A stretch of DNA of 38,823 bases from Cytophagales bacterium (GTDB lineage Bacteria; Bacteroidota; Bacteroidia; Cytophagales; Spirosomataceae): contig RDXN01000084.1 of the NCBI GenBank assembly GCA_004292855.1, positions 1 through 38,823 of the forward strand. The letters run 5' to 3'. Below, piece after piece: positions 32,057 to 38,823 of the stretch. The first letter of the stretch is position 1. Every line of letters begins with the position of its first letter. The notes below the pieces were generated by a model that saw only the letters and a program-made list of their open reading frames with translations, was not told where the DNA came from and searched no databases. The translations under genes and the position numbers were made by a program.

Positions 32057-33175
32057 TCACTCCATCTTGAGGCACACCGGCGAGGGCACTTTAGCGCGCT
32101 CGCCGGTGTCGGTGAGCATACCCGTTTGCGGGTCGCGCCGAAACACCACGATGTTGTCGGTATCCTGATTCGCCACCAGCACAAACTGCCCGCTTGGGTG
32201 TACCATGAAGTTGCGCGGCTTGGCTCCCTGCACCAGTTGGTGCCCGACCAGTTTGATGGAGCCGTCGGCGGCAATCGCAAAGATACTGAGCGAGTTATGA
32301 CCCCGATTCGAGACGTACAAATGCCGCCCTGACGGGTCGGTATGGATGTCGGCGTGGGTGTTGTCGCCGGTAAAATCGGCGGGCAGGCTCGAAACGGCAT
32401 CTTGCAGCAGCGTAAGCGAACCGGTTTTGGGGTCACGGCTCATCACAGCAACCGACGAGATCAGTTCTTCGGCCAGATAGGCGAACCGGCCGTTGGGGTG
32501 AATCGCAAAATGGCGCGGACCGGCACCGGCCTTTACCCGGATCACCGGCACGGCGTTGGGTGTGAGCTTACCCGTTTGGGCGTCGAAGTTATAGCAGTGG
32601 AGTTGATCGGTGCCGAGGTCGGCGATGTACACAAACCGGTTGTCGTCTGAGATGGTAGCCGAGTGAACGTGCGGGGCCTCCTGCCGACCCGCGTTTGGCC
32701 CTTTCCCCGAAAACGTCAGGCTGTCGGTTAGTTCACCCAGTGAGCCATCGGGTTGAATGCTATAAACCAGCCAATTACCGCTTCCGTAGTTGGAAACGAT
32801 GGCCCAGCGGCCCGTTTTGTCGATGCTGATGTGGCAAGGAGCGCGCCCCGCCGACGATTTTTCGTTGAGGTAAACCAATGCCCCGGTTTTAGGGTCGCGC
32901 TGATACGCGCTGATGGCCCCGGCGCGGGTGGTTCCGGCTCCGTCGGCCTCGTTCACCGAATATAAGGCCCGTCCTTTGTTGCCAAGAGCTACAAACGATG
33001 GGCTTTTTTCGTTGCGCATGCTGGCAATGGGCGTGAGCTTACCCGTTTTGGGATCAAAGCGGAGTGTGTAAATACCCTCGCTTTCCCGGACGGAGTACGT
33101 ACCGACGTGGATTAGTTGGGCGTGGAGCATGGTTAGCGGAAAGAAGAAAATCAGAAAAGTCAGAACGTGTCTCAT
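32057..33175 (-). CDS. Secreted lactonase-family seven-bladed beta-propeller, 372 aa
   Basis: A signal peptide (MRHVLTFLIFFFPLTMLHAQ) precedes a 6-phosphogluconolactonase-like propeller (YbhE/Pgl family). Repeated phrases mark the blades: FDPKTGKLTPIA, RDPKTGALVYL, DAQTGKLTPNAV, RDPKTGSLTLLQ and RDPQTGMLTDTG, with HFAIHPNGRFAYLAEE, HTDPSGRHLYVSNRGHNSLSIF and NFMVHPSGQFVLVANQDTDNIVVF. Length fits the family. The cytoplasmic homologue hydrolyses 6-phosphogluconolactone. This exported one must act on another lactone or merely bind ligands, as phosphorylated sugars are not expected in the periplasm. It is divergent from the Mla operon. Confidence 0.85.
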   Translation of the reverse strand: MRHVLTFLIFFFPLTMLHAQLIHVGTYSVRESEGIYTLRFDPKTGKLTPIASMRNEKSPSFVALGNKGRALYSVNEADGAGTTRAGAISAYQRDPKTGALVYLNEKSSAGRAPCHISIDKTGRWAIVSNYGSGNWLVYSIQPDGSLGELTDSLTFSGKGPNAGRQEAPHVHSATISDDNRFVYIADLGTDQLHCYNFDAQTGKLTPNAVPVIRVKAGAGPRHFAIHPNGRFAYLAEELISSVAVMSRDPKTGSLTLLQDAVSSLPADFTGDNTHADIHTDPSGRHLYVSNRGHNSLSIFAIAADGSIKLVGHQLVQGAKPRNFMVHPSGQFVLVANQDTDNIVVFRRDPQTGMLTDTGERAKVPSPVCLKME

Positions 33176-33307
33176 CGTTGTGTGTTTTGGGGAATATCAG
33201 ATCAATGCAGCCTGGAGCGGCCATTTACTCATAAAATGAAACCGCTTTTTGGCAGTTTAGTTGTACGACCGGAGCCACCACTCCTGCATTTACTCAACGA
33301 AACATAT

Positions 33308-34114
33308 ATGAATACAAATACTACTGCCACAACTGTTGCACCGGTCACTAAACCGGGTCGGTTTGGTCGCATGTTGCTCACGTTGGGTGATGTAGCGGGT
33401 TTTGTGGGTCAGTTTTTCAAGGAAGTCGTTCGCCCCCCCTACGAGTTTCGCGAAATTATTCGACAATGTTACGAAGTTGGTGTTCGTTCGCTGCCCCTGA
33501 TTTCGCTCACAGGTTTCATTACGGGTATCGTGTTTACCAATCAATCGCGGCCTTCGTTGGCCGAGTTTGGCGCAACGTCGTGGTTGCCTTCGCTCATTGC
33601 TATCGCGCTCATCCGGGCATTGGCCCCGCTCGTAACGGCCCTGATTGCGGCCGGGCGCGTAGGGTCGAACATCGGGGCCGAATTGGGGTCCATGCGCGTC
33701 ACCGAGCAGATCGACGCGATGGAAGTCTCGGCCACGAACCCGTTTAAATTCCTGGTTGTCACCCGCGTGTTGGCTACTACCTTTATGTTGCCCACGCTCA
33801 TGGTGTACACCGTTTTTGTGGGGCTATTGGGTGCCTTCGTCAACGTGTCGCAGGGCGAAGGAACCAGTTTCCTGACCTTCATCAACCAGGTGTTCGAGGC
33901 TATTTCGTTTCTGGATATTTTCTCGTCGCTCATTAAAACGTTCGTGTTTGGGTTCACCATCGGCATGGTCGGTTGTTACAAGGGCTACAACTCCTCGAAA
34001 GGTACGGAGGGCGTTGGTAAAGCGGCCAATTCGGCCGTGGTGACGACCATGTTCCTGGTGTTTATTGAAGAACTCCTGTCCTTACAAATCGTAAATGCCA
34101 TTCGGGCGGTGTAG
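33308..34114 (+). CDS. mlaE: MlaE-type ABC permease, 268 aa
   Basis: The frame is open from 33167, but that start would overlap the divergent lactonase gene and add unconserved residues; the ATG at 33308 gives MNTNTTATTVAPVTKPGRFG and the normal family length. The MlaE signature is present: EIIRQCYEVGVRSLPLISLTGFITGIVFTNQSRPSL, VTALIAAGRVGSNIGAELGSMRVTEQIDAMEVSATNP and GFTIGMVGCYKGYN. About five membrane segments are visible. It forms the inner-membrane core of an Mla lipid transporter with the ATPase and MCE protein that follow. Confidence 0.92.
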   Translation: MNTNTTATTVAPVTKPGRFGRMLLTLGDVAGFVGQFFKEVVRPPYEFREIIRQCYEVGVRSLPLISLTGFITGIVFTNQSRPSLAEFGATSWLPSLIAIALIRALAPLVTALIAAGRVGSNIGAELGSMRVTEQIDAMEVSATNPFKFLVVTRVLATTFMLPTLMVYTVFVGLLGAFVNVSQGEGTSFLTFINQVFEAISFLDIFSSLIKTFVFGFTIGMVGCYKGYNSSKGTEGVGKAANSAVVTTMFLVFIEELLSLQIVNAIRAV

Positions 34115-34117
34115 GTA

Positions 34118-34888
34118 ATGGATAATCAAAAACGCACAATGAATACTGATGCCGTGATTTCCATCCGCGATTTGCGCATTTCATTTGGCGAGTACCACGT
34201 ATTGCGCGGGGTCGATCTGGATTTGTATCAGGGTGAGAATCTGGTCGTTTTGGGGCGATCAGGCACGGGCAAGTCGGTGCTTATCAAGATTTTGGTAGGC
34301 CTGCTCAAAGCCGATGCAGGCACGATTTCGGCTTTCGGGCAGCGCGTCGACACGATGTCCAAAAAAGAACTGGACGATCTACGGCTCAAAATTGGCTTCT
34401 CCTTTCAGAACAGCGCGCTCTACGACAGCATGACTGTACGCGAAAACTTGGAGTTTCCGCTTGTGCGGAACGCACGCAACCTAAGCCGGGGCGACATTGA
34501 CAGGGCCGTTGAGGAAGCTCTGGAAAACGTGGGCCTCAGCCAGACCATCAACCAGATGCCTTCCGAGCTGTCGGGCGGGCAGCGTAAGCGCATCGGTATT
34601 GCCCGTACGCTTATTCTGAAGCCCGACGTAATGCTCTACGACGAACCTACGGCGGGTTTGGACCCGATCACCTGCATCGACATCAATAACCTGATTAACG
34701 AAGTAAAAGAACGCTACAACACCTCGTCCATTGTTATTACGCACGACCTCACCTGCGCTAAAGCAGTGGGCGACCGGGTGGCGATGCTCTTCGACGGGCA
34801 GTTTCAACGCGTGGGCACGTTCGACGAGGTATTCGATACCGACGACGAGCGCGTCCAGCAATTCTATCACTACAATTTTGTTGAATAA
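34118..34888 (+). CDS. mlaF: MlaF-type ABC ATPase, 256 aa
   Basis: The ATPase motifs are Walker A GRSGTGKS (46-53), Q loop FSFQNSALYDSMTV, signature LSGGQRKRIGIA (151-162), Walker B VMLYDEP (171-177) and the switch His in VITHDL. EPTAGLDPI is typical of MlaF. It starts 3 bp after the permease stop. An alternative in-frame ATG lies at 34139. It powers lipid movement between inner and outer membranes. The C-terminal tail DDERVQQFYHYNFVE resembles the MlaF extension used for dimer contact or regulation. Confidence 0.93.
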   Translation: MDNQKRTMNTDAVISIRDLRISFGEYHVLRGVDLDLYQGENLVVLGRSGTGKSVLIKILVGLLKADAGTISAFGQRVDTMSKKELDDLRLKIGFSFQNSALYDSMTVRENLEFPLVRNARNLSRGDIDRAVEEALENVGLSQTINQMPSELSGGQRKRIGIARTLILKPDVMLYDEPTAGLDPITCIDINNLINEVKERYNTSSIVITHDLTCAKAVGDRVAMLFDGQFQRVGTFDEVFDTDDERVQQFYHYNFVE

Positions 34889-34894
34889 CACGTT

Positions 34895-35914
34895 ATGAAC
34901 GCAACTGATAATAAACGCTCTCTCACCGTCGGCCTGTTTGTGCTGATCGGTATCATCGTTTTTGTGCTGGGGGTACTGCTCCTCGGCGGTCAGCAAAAAC
35001 GCTTTGTCAAGACCGTCATGGTCAAGGCCATTTTCAACGACGTTGGGGGCCTGAAGGTGGGCAACAACGTCTGGTTTTCGGGCGTGAAGGTCGGCACCGT
35101 TCGCCGGATCAGCTTCTACGGCAGTTCGCAGGTTGAGGTCGACATGAACATCGAGGAAAAATCGCAGCAGTATATCCGCAAAGACGCAGCCGCAACCATC
35201 AGTTCGGACGGACTGATTGGCAACAAAATCGTGATGATTGTGGGCGGCAGCACCCGCGTCGAACCCGTCGACGATGGCGACCGGCTCGCTATTCGGTCGG
35301 CCCTCAGCTCCGACCAACTGCTCGAAACCTTGCAGGAAAACAACAACAACCTGCTCCGCATCACTACCGACGTGAAGAACATTGTTGGGCAGATAAAGCA
35401 GGGCAAAGGCGTTGCCGGAGCCGTATTGACCAACGACCAACTGGCGGGGCAGTTTCAGAGTATGGTAACGAGCCTGCAAACGGCCTCGGGTAACGCAGCC
35501 CGTGCGTCGAGTTCGCTCAATACGTTTGCGGCCCGGATGAACGACAAGAATAGTTTGCCCAGCAAAATCCTGAGCGACACGACCGTGTACCGCGACATTC
35601 GGCTGTCGTCGGCCCGGCTCCGGCAGGCCGCCAACGACGTAACGGAGGTTACCGCCGACGCCAAAAAAGCGAGCGACCGGCTCAACAGCCGCGACAACCT
35701 CGTGGGCCTGCTCCTCAACGACCCGACCGTGAACAACGATGTACGCAGCACCCTGAGCAACCTGAATCAGGGCACCCGCAAGCTCGACGAAAATATGGAA
35801 GCCCTGCAAAGCAACTTCCTGTTTCGGGGGTATTTCCGGCGTAAGGAAAAAGCCAAAGCCGCCCAAACCGCTCCCGTCGACAGCGTGCAGCGACAAAGCG
35901 CACCGGGGCAGTAA
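34895..35914 (+). CDS. MCE-domain (MlaD-like) lipid-transfer protein, 339 aa
   Basis: One N-terminal membrane anchor (about 10-30, LTVGLFVLIGIIVFVLGVLLLGG) precedes an MCE domain (about 35-118). The domain shows VKAIFNDVGGLKVGNNVWFSGVKVGTVRRI and ATISSDGLIGNKIVMIVGGS. A long helical C-terminal part follows (about 140-310) with many Ser/Asn/Gln residues, ending in a basic stretch. MCE proteins form hexameric rings or tubes that carry phospholipids across the periplasm. It begins 6 bp after mlaF. No periplasmic MlaC or outer-membrane MlaA gene is present next to it, which is common in Bacteroidetes. Confidence 0.92.
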   Translation: MNATDNKRSLTVGLFVLIGIIVFVLGVLLLGGQQKRFVKTVMVKAIFNDVGGLKVGNNVWFSGVKVGTVRRISFYGSSQVEVDMNIEEKSQQYIRKDAAATISSDGLIGNKIVMIVGGSTRVEPVDDGDRLAIRSALSSDQLLETLQENNNNLLRITTDVKNIVGQIKQGKGVAGAVLTNDQLAGQFQSMVTSLQTASGNAARASSSLNTFAARMNDKNSLPSKILSDTTVYRDIRLSSARLRQAANDVTEVTADAKKASDRLNSRDNLVGLLLNDPTVNNDVRSTLSNLNQGTRKLDENMEALQSNFLFRGYFRRKEKAKAAQTAPVDSVQRQSAPGQ

Positions 35915-35916
35915 CC

Positions 35917-36000
35917 GTAGGGCGGGGTTTCCTACCCGCCCCTTTGACGTAAAGTATTGTGATGGCTGTCGCATAGGGACGGGTAGGAAACCCGCCCTAC
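35917..36000. repeat. Inverted repeat of 26-27 bp arms between MCE and ABC genes
   Basis: The left arm 35917-35943 (GTAGGGCGGGGTTTCCTACC...) pairs with 35975-36000 apart from one extra G and one mismatch, leaving a 31-bp loop. It begins 3 bp after the MCE stop codon and ends 17 bp before the ATG of the next gene. The sequence is unrelated to the other palindromes here. Confidence 0.88.
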
Positions 36001-36017
36001 ATGACTACCTTGCGGGT

Positions 36018-36644
36018 ATGTTGCTGACTATCGACAACCTTCGCAAGGCTTACCACGATACCCCGATCATCACGATTCCGTCGCTCGCGCTCAACCCCGG
36101 CACCTACTGGTTTCGGGGTATCAACGGGTCGGGCAAAAGCACGCTGTTGCGCACGCTGGCGGGCATGTTGCCCTTCGAGGGAAGCATTACGTTAGACGGG
36201 CAATATGAGGTAAACCGGCATCCCGTGCCGTATCGCTTGCGGGTAAATTACGCGGAGGCCGAGCCGCTTTACCCCGATTTTCTGAGTGCCCACGACATCA
36301 TTCGGTTTGTGGGGAAGGCCAAACAAGCTACGTCGGAACAGATTGCGTCGCTTGCCGAGCGGTTGGGCGTCGACACGTACTGGCACAAACCCACAGGCAC
36401 GTATTCGAGCGGTATGATGAAAAAAGTGGCCCTGCTTATGGCCTTTCTGGGCCAACCCGCTCTTATTTTGCTTGATGAACCCCTCACTACCATCGACGAC
36501 CGGGCTGCACAAACGCTGCTCGCGCTCATTCAGGAGCATCAGGCGCGGGGCGTTTCGTTCGGGTTAGCGTCTCATCAGGACGTTGGGCAAACCGAACTGG
36601 TTATTGATCGGGTGTTTTTGGTCGAAAACGGGGAAGTTTATTAG
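36018..36644 (+). CDS. Small ABC transporter ATPase, 208 aa
   Basis: Walker A is GINGSGKST (34-42), the signature is the variant YSSGMMKK (129-136), and Walker B is LILLDEP (149-155). TTIDDRAAQTLLALIQE follows in place of the usual GLD loop, and the H-loop His is in GLASHQDV. The YSSGM signature is found in exporters that resemble CcmA and bacteriocin/antibiotic-type exporters. Its partner is probably the membrane protein gene that follows after the 36661-36791 palindrome. Substrate unknown. A TACCTTGC box lies 4 bp before the ATG, suggesting a short leader. Confidence 0.88.
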   Translation: MLLTIDNLRKAYHDTPIITIPSLALNPGTYWFRGINGSGKSTLLRTLAGMLPFEGSITLDGQYEVNRHPVPYRLRVNYAEAEPLYPDFLSAHDIIRFVGKAKQATSEQIASLAERLGVDTYWHKPTGTYSSGMMKKVALLMAFLGQPALILLDEPLTTIDDRAAQTLLALIQEHQARGVSFGLASHQDVGQTELVIDRVFLVENGEVY

Positions 36645-36660
36645 TTTCATTGCCTACGGC

Positions 36661-36791
36661 GTTTCAGAGGCCTTTGGCCGTTTCTATAGTTTCATTGCCG
36701 GGCCGCGTTCGGCTGCGTGTTTCTGTAGTTGCGTTGAAACCTGAACTAGCGAAGGTATGAAACTATAGAAACGGCCAAAGGCCTCTGAAAC
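36661..36791. repeat. Perfect 35-bp inverted repeat next to a TTG start
   Basis: The arms 36661-36695 and 36757-36791 are perfect complements (GTTTCAGAGGCCTTTGGCCG...) with a 61-bp loop. Outside them, degenerate copies of AGTTTCAATGC-type sequence continue the symmetry (about 36642-36660 and 36792-36815). The right outer part contains the TTG start codon of the membrane-protein gene. Confidence 0.92.
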
Positions 36792-36807
36792 TTGAAACAG
36801 CGAAGCA

Positions 36808-37863
36808 TTGAAACTCTTAATTAACACCCTCGTCCGGCCCTATTACATTCGCAATGCGGGTTTTCTGGGTGTGATTTTTTACCTGGCCTTCGGGTTCATG
36901 CGCCCGACAGACCACTACGCGCTGATGGCGGCTATTCTGACTTCGCCGTTTTTGTTTGTGCTGACAACCCTTTTGTGGGCACTCTACACCCTCCGAGCCA
37001 CGGTATTTGTGCGGCAACTGATTAGCGAGCCACCCCACCGGTTTTTGTTGTCGGCGCGGCTTTTGCCGCCAACAATACGCTGGAGCGGTTGGGTGCTTGT
37101 GGCGGTGCTGCTGTTGTTGCCGGTAGAAGGATACGCAAGTTGGATGATCTCGCACGGGGTAATCCATCAGTTGTGGGTAGCCAACGGCGCAATTGTTGGC
37201 ACGGTGCTGGCGTTGGTGGGGCTGAGTGCCGGGGCTATCGACCATCGCATTCGGCACCCGTATCCAACCCGAACCATTCGGGTGCCCCGTCCACAGCGGC
37301 CGGTACCCTATGTGCTGTTTTTTCCGGGCTTTCTGCTCCGTCACCGACCAGTGGCTCTGCTACTCACCAAAACGGCTTCGTTAGGGTTGCTGGTGGGCGT
37401 TTGCCGCCTGTACCCCACCGACGATTACGACCAGCGGCTTTTACTCATTTGCCTCATGATGAGCTTGTTGACGCATGCACCAACCTGCCGAGCCTGCTAC
37501 GAGTTCGAGACCACCTGGCTGCGGCTGTTGCCCAACCTGCCGTTCTCCAGAACCACCCGATTAACCCGCTACGCGCTCACCTATGCCCTCCTCTGGCTCC
37601 CCGAACTGCCGCTATTGCTCTACAACCGGCCCACGGAAATTACTCTGACTTACGTAGTCTTGCTGTGGTTTACGGGCTTGGCGTGGCTGCTGTTATTTCA
37701 TGCCCGCTCGTACCGCGCCGACTTCAACCCCGACCGCTGGATGCAGGTTTTGCTGCTCGGTTTTCTGACCTGCCTGATGCTCATCATGTTTGGCGTGCCT
37801 GTCTGGATCTGGCTGGCGATAGGTGTATCTGGCTGCTTACTACATTGGCGCATGCGCCCCTAA
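36808..37863 (+). CDS. Polytopic membrane protein, probable ABC permease partner, 351 aa
   Basis: About eight to nine hydrophobic segments are visible, for example FLGVIFYLAFGF, LMAAILTSPFLFVLTTLLWALYTL, WVLVAVLLLLPVEGY, VLALVGLSAG, LLLICLMMSLLTHAP, LLWLPELPLLLY, YVVLLWFTGLAWLLLF and VLLLGFLTCLMLIMFGVPVWIWLAIGVSGCLLHW. I do not recognise a named family. Position directly after a lone ABC ATPase suggests it is the permease subunit. The start is assigned to TTG at 36808 because the open, plausible N-terminus MKLLINTLVRPYYIRNAG precedes the first in-frame ATG (36898) by 30 residues. The upstream sequence is part of an inverted repeat, so the original start region may have been altered. Confidence 0.65.
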   Translation: MKLLINTLVRPYYIRNAGFLGVIFYLAFGFMRPTDHYALMAAILTSPFLFVLTTLLWALYTLRATVFVRQLISEPPHRFLLSARLLPPTIRWSGWVLVAVLLLLPVEGYASWMISHGVIHQLWVANGAIVGTVLALVGLSAGAIDHRIRHPYPTRTIRVPRPQRPVPYVLFFPGFLLRHRPVALLLTKTASLGLLVGVCRLYPTDDYDQRLLLICLMMSLLTHAPTCRACYEFETTWLRLLPNLPFSRTTRLTRYALTYALLWLPELPLLLYNRPTEITLTYVVLLWFTGLAWLLLFHARSYRADFNPDRWMQVLLLGFLTCLMLIMFGVPVWIWLAIGVSGCLLHWRMRP

Positions 37864-37877
37864 TACAAAACCACCTG

Positions 37878-38648
37878 ATGACCATCCTACCCAAGATAAC
37901 CGTCATTACACCTTCGTACAATCAGGGGCAATTTATTGAGCAAACCATTCAATCGGTCTTAACCCAACAATACCCTCAACTGGAGTATATTATCGTAGAC
38001 GGAGCATCAACCGACGAAACCCTTGCAACAATTGGGCCTTATGTCGGTCAACTCACCTTACTATCCGAACCCGACACGGGCCAATCCGACGCGATCAATA
38101 AAGGGCTAAAAATAGCCACGGGCGACATTGTTTGTTGGCTAAATTCCGACGACTGCTTTATGCCCGATACCCTCAATTTTGTGGGTGCGTATTTTGCTGC
38201 CCAACCCGATTGTTTGTGGATCACCGGAGACTGTTCCATTATAAATAGTGAAGGCATCAGCGTTCGTAAACCAATCCGAAGGTATAAGCGTCTTCTGCGG
38301 AGCCTGTTCCCATCCGCTTATTTGGGGTTTACCAATGCGATCTGCCAGCCCTCAACGTTTTGGCGTCGATCCGTTCATGAAAAGCTGGGTTTTCTGGATG
38401 AACGTCTACAGTTCACAATGGACTACGATTTGTGGCTACGACTAGCCTCTCGCCAAAAACCGTACATTACTTCCAACGTGTTGAGCGCATTTCGGATTCA
38501 TGCTCAATCTAAAGGCGTATCGAGCTTCACCCAGCAGTCTGAGGAGAATCTGGCAACCGTTTCAAGGTATTACTCGTCACGAACCATCCGCAAACTGCAC
38601 CAATGGCACAACGAAGTGATTGTTAAAATTTACAGATTGATCAACTGA
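37878..38648 (+). CDS. GT2-family glycosyltransferase, 256 aa
   Basis: The GT-A fold opens with KITVITPSYNQGQFIEQTIQSVLTQQYPQLEYIIVDGASTDET (6-48), with nucleotide-binding D41. The metal-binding NSDD lies at 89-92, followed by GDCSIINSEG and the acceptor-side DERLQFTMDYDLWLRL. The last motif, MDYDLW, is typical of cell-surface glycan GT2 enzymes using UDP- or dTDP-sugars. The frame extends upstream into the membrane-protein gene, but the ATG at 37878, 14 bp after that gene's stop, gives the proper family start. No membrane anchor is seen. The acceptor is unknown. Its base composition is more AT-rich than the preceding genes. Confidence 0.9.
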   Translation: MTILPKITVITPSYNQGQFIEQTIQSVLTQQYPQLEYIIVDGASTDETLATIGPYVGQLTLLSEPDTGQSDAINKGLKIATGDIVCWLNSDDCFMPDTLNFVGAYFAAQPDCLWITGDCSIINSEGISVRKPIRRYKRLLRSLFPSAYLGFTNAICQPSTFWRRSVHEKLGFLDERLQFTMDYDLWLRLASRQKPYITSNVLSAFRIHAQSKGVSSFTQQSEENLATVSRYYSSRTIRKLHQWHNEVIVKIYRLIN

Positions 38649-38745
38649 TTACGCACCACTCATTGCTTCACGATCTTAATTGAACCCAAGTTTCCGATAG
38701 ACCGTAACGCGTGTGTAGGGAGTGTTATAGTCAAACGGAATTGAA

Positions 38746-38774
38746 TTGCGAAAAAGTTGAAAATCGTAGCTTTG
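38746..38774 (+). promoter_or_regulatory. Bacteroidetes-type promoter at the right edge
   Basis: A TTG (38746-38748), an 18-bp spacer and TAGCTTTG (38767-38774) fit the consensus TTG / TAnnTTTG. The box ends 4 bp before the ATG at 38779. Confidence 0.55.
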
Positions 38775-38778
38775 ACTT

Positions 38779-38823
38779 ATGAACTTGGACTTAACCCAGC
38801 CACAACTGACTGAACTTCGTCAA
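38779..38823 (+). CDS. 5' end of an unknown gene (15 codons, cut by window edge)
   Basis: The peptide MNLDLTQPQLTELRQ continues beyond the window. It could be the N-terminal helix of an IS630-type transposase or a helix-turn-helix protein, but 15 residues are too few to decide. The preceding promoter and AT-rich flank support a real gene start. Confidence 0.4.
   Translation, partial: MNLDLTQPQLTELRQ

Noticed and set aside
34481-35974. A 497-codon open frame on the minus strand, antisense to the mlaF and MCE genes
   Set aside because: The plus-strand genes have complete family motifs and tight operon spacing. The antisense frame encodes no recognisable domain and is explained by codon bias of GC-rich genes.
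37089-37877. N-terminal extension of the glycosyltransferase frame
   Set aside because: It overlaps the membrane-protein gene in another frame and encodes a Pro/Ala/Arg-rich sequence without family match. The GT-A fold starts at the ATG at 37878.

Overview
The window looks like a chromosomal segment of a GC-rich Cytophagales bacterium (Bacteroidetes), probably from the Spirosoma / Fibrella / Rudanella group. The evidence is two TonB-dependent receptors with N-terminal carboxypeptidase-like domains, Bacteroidetes-type -7 boxes (TAnnTTTG) close to start codons, very large secreted Ig-like and NHL-repeat proteins, a LytS/LytTR two-component pair, and the protein families present. The genus is an inference from style, not from a marker gene. 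No rRNA or tRNA gene, CRISPR array or phage gene was seen. No gene-free stretch exceeds about 300 bases.

Layout. 1-1.9 kb: edge of a probable transposase, a 59-residue ORF, an M50-like membrane metalloprotease and a DUF1684 protein, all on the minus strand. 1.9-8.5 kb, plus strand: a PLP aminotransferase, a TonB-dependent receptor, a toxin-antitoxin pair of VapBC type and a GH13 alpha-glucosidase. 8.5-16 kb, minus strand: three repeat-rich secreted proteins. The largest two form an operon ending in a strong terminator, and two of the three clearly share a C-terminal module. 16.2-21.4 kb, minus strand: a TonB-dependent receptor, a small periplasmic protein, a histidine kinase with an N-terminal pentapeptide-repeat domain, and its LytTR response regulator. 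21.7-24.7 kb, minus strand: a TetR repressor, a PhlG-like (DAPG hydrolase family) C-C hydrolase and a berberine-bridge-type flavin oxidase. Identical candidate operators precede the repressor and the hydrolase. 24.7-26.5 kb: an AraC regulator divergent from a phytanoyl-CoA-dioxygenase-like enzyme, with a nested dyad between them. 26.7-28.6 kb, minus strand: an MbnP/MbnH pair, i.e. a copper-binding lipoprotein and a diheme oxidase expected to convert a tryptophan to kynurenine. 28.8-33.2 kb: a secreted alpha/beta hydrolase, an S15/CocE hydrolase and a lactonase-like beta-propeller. 33.3-35.9 kb: a compact Mla-type lipid transport operon (permease, ATPase, MCE protein). 36-38.6 kb: a small ABC ATPase, a polytopic membrane protein that is probably its partner, and a GT2 glycosyltransferase. 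The right edge shows a promoter and the first 15 codons of a further gene.

A second layer is the intergenic DNA between about 18.4 and 36.8 kb. At least seven spacers hold long inverted repeats with arms of about 18-46 bp, several of them perfect, while the first 18 kb has none comparable. Two belong to one family with conserved ends and different but still paired middles. Two others are built from degenerate 7-bp units. One sits directly before a membrane-protein gene that appears to start with TTG.

The strongest candidates for follow-up are the TetR / PhlG-like / flavin-oxidase operon with its duplicated operator, the kynurenine-copper (MbnPH) pair, the pentapeptide-repeat histidine kinase, and the C-terminal module shared by the giant surface proteins.
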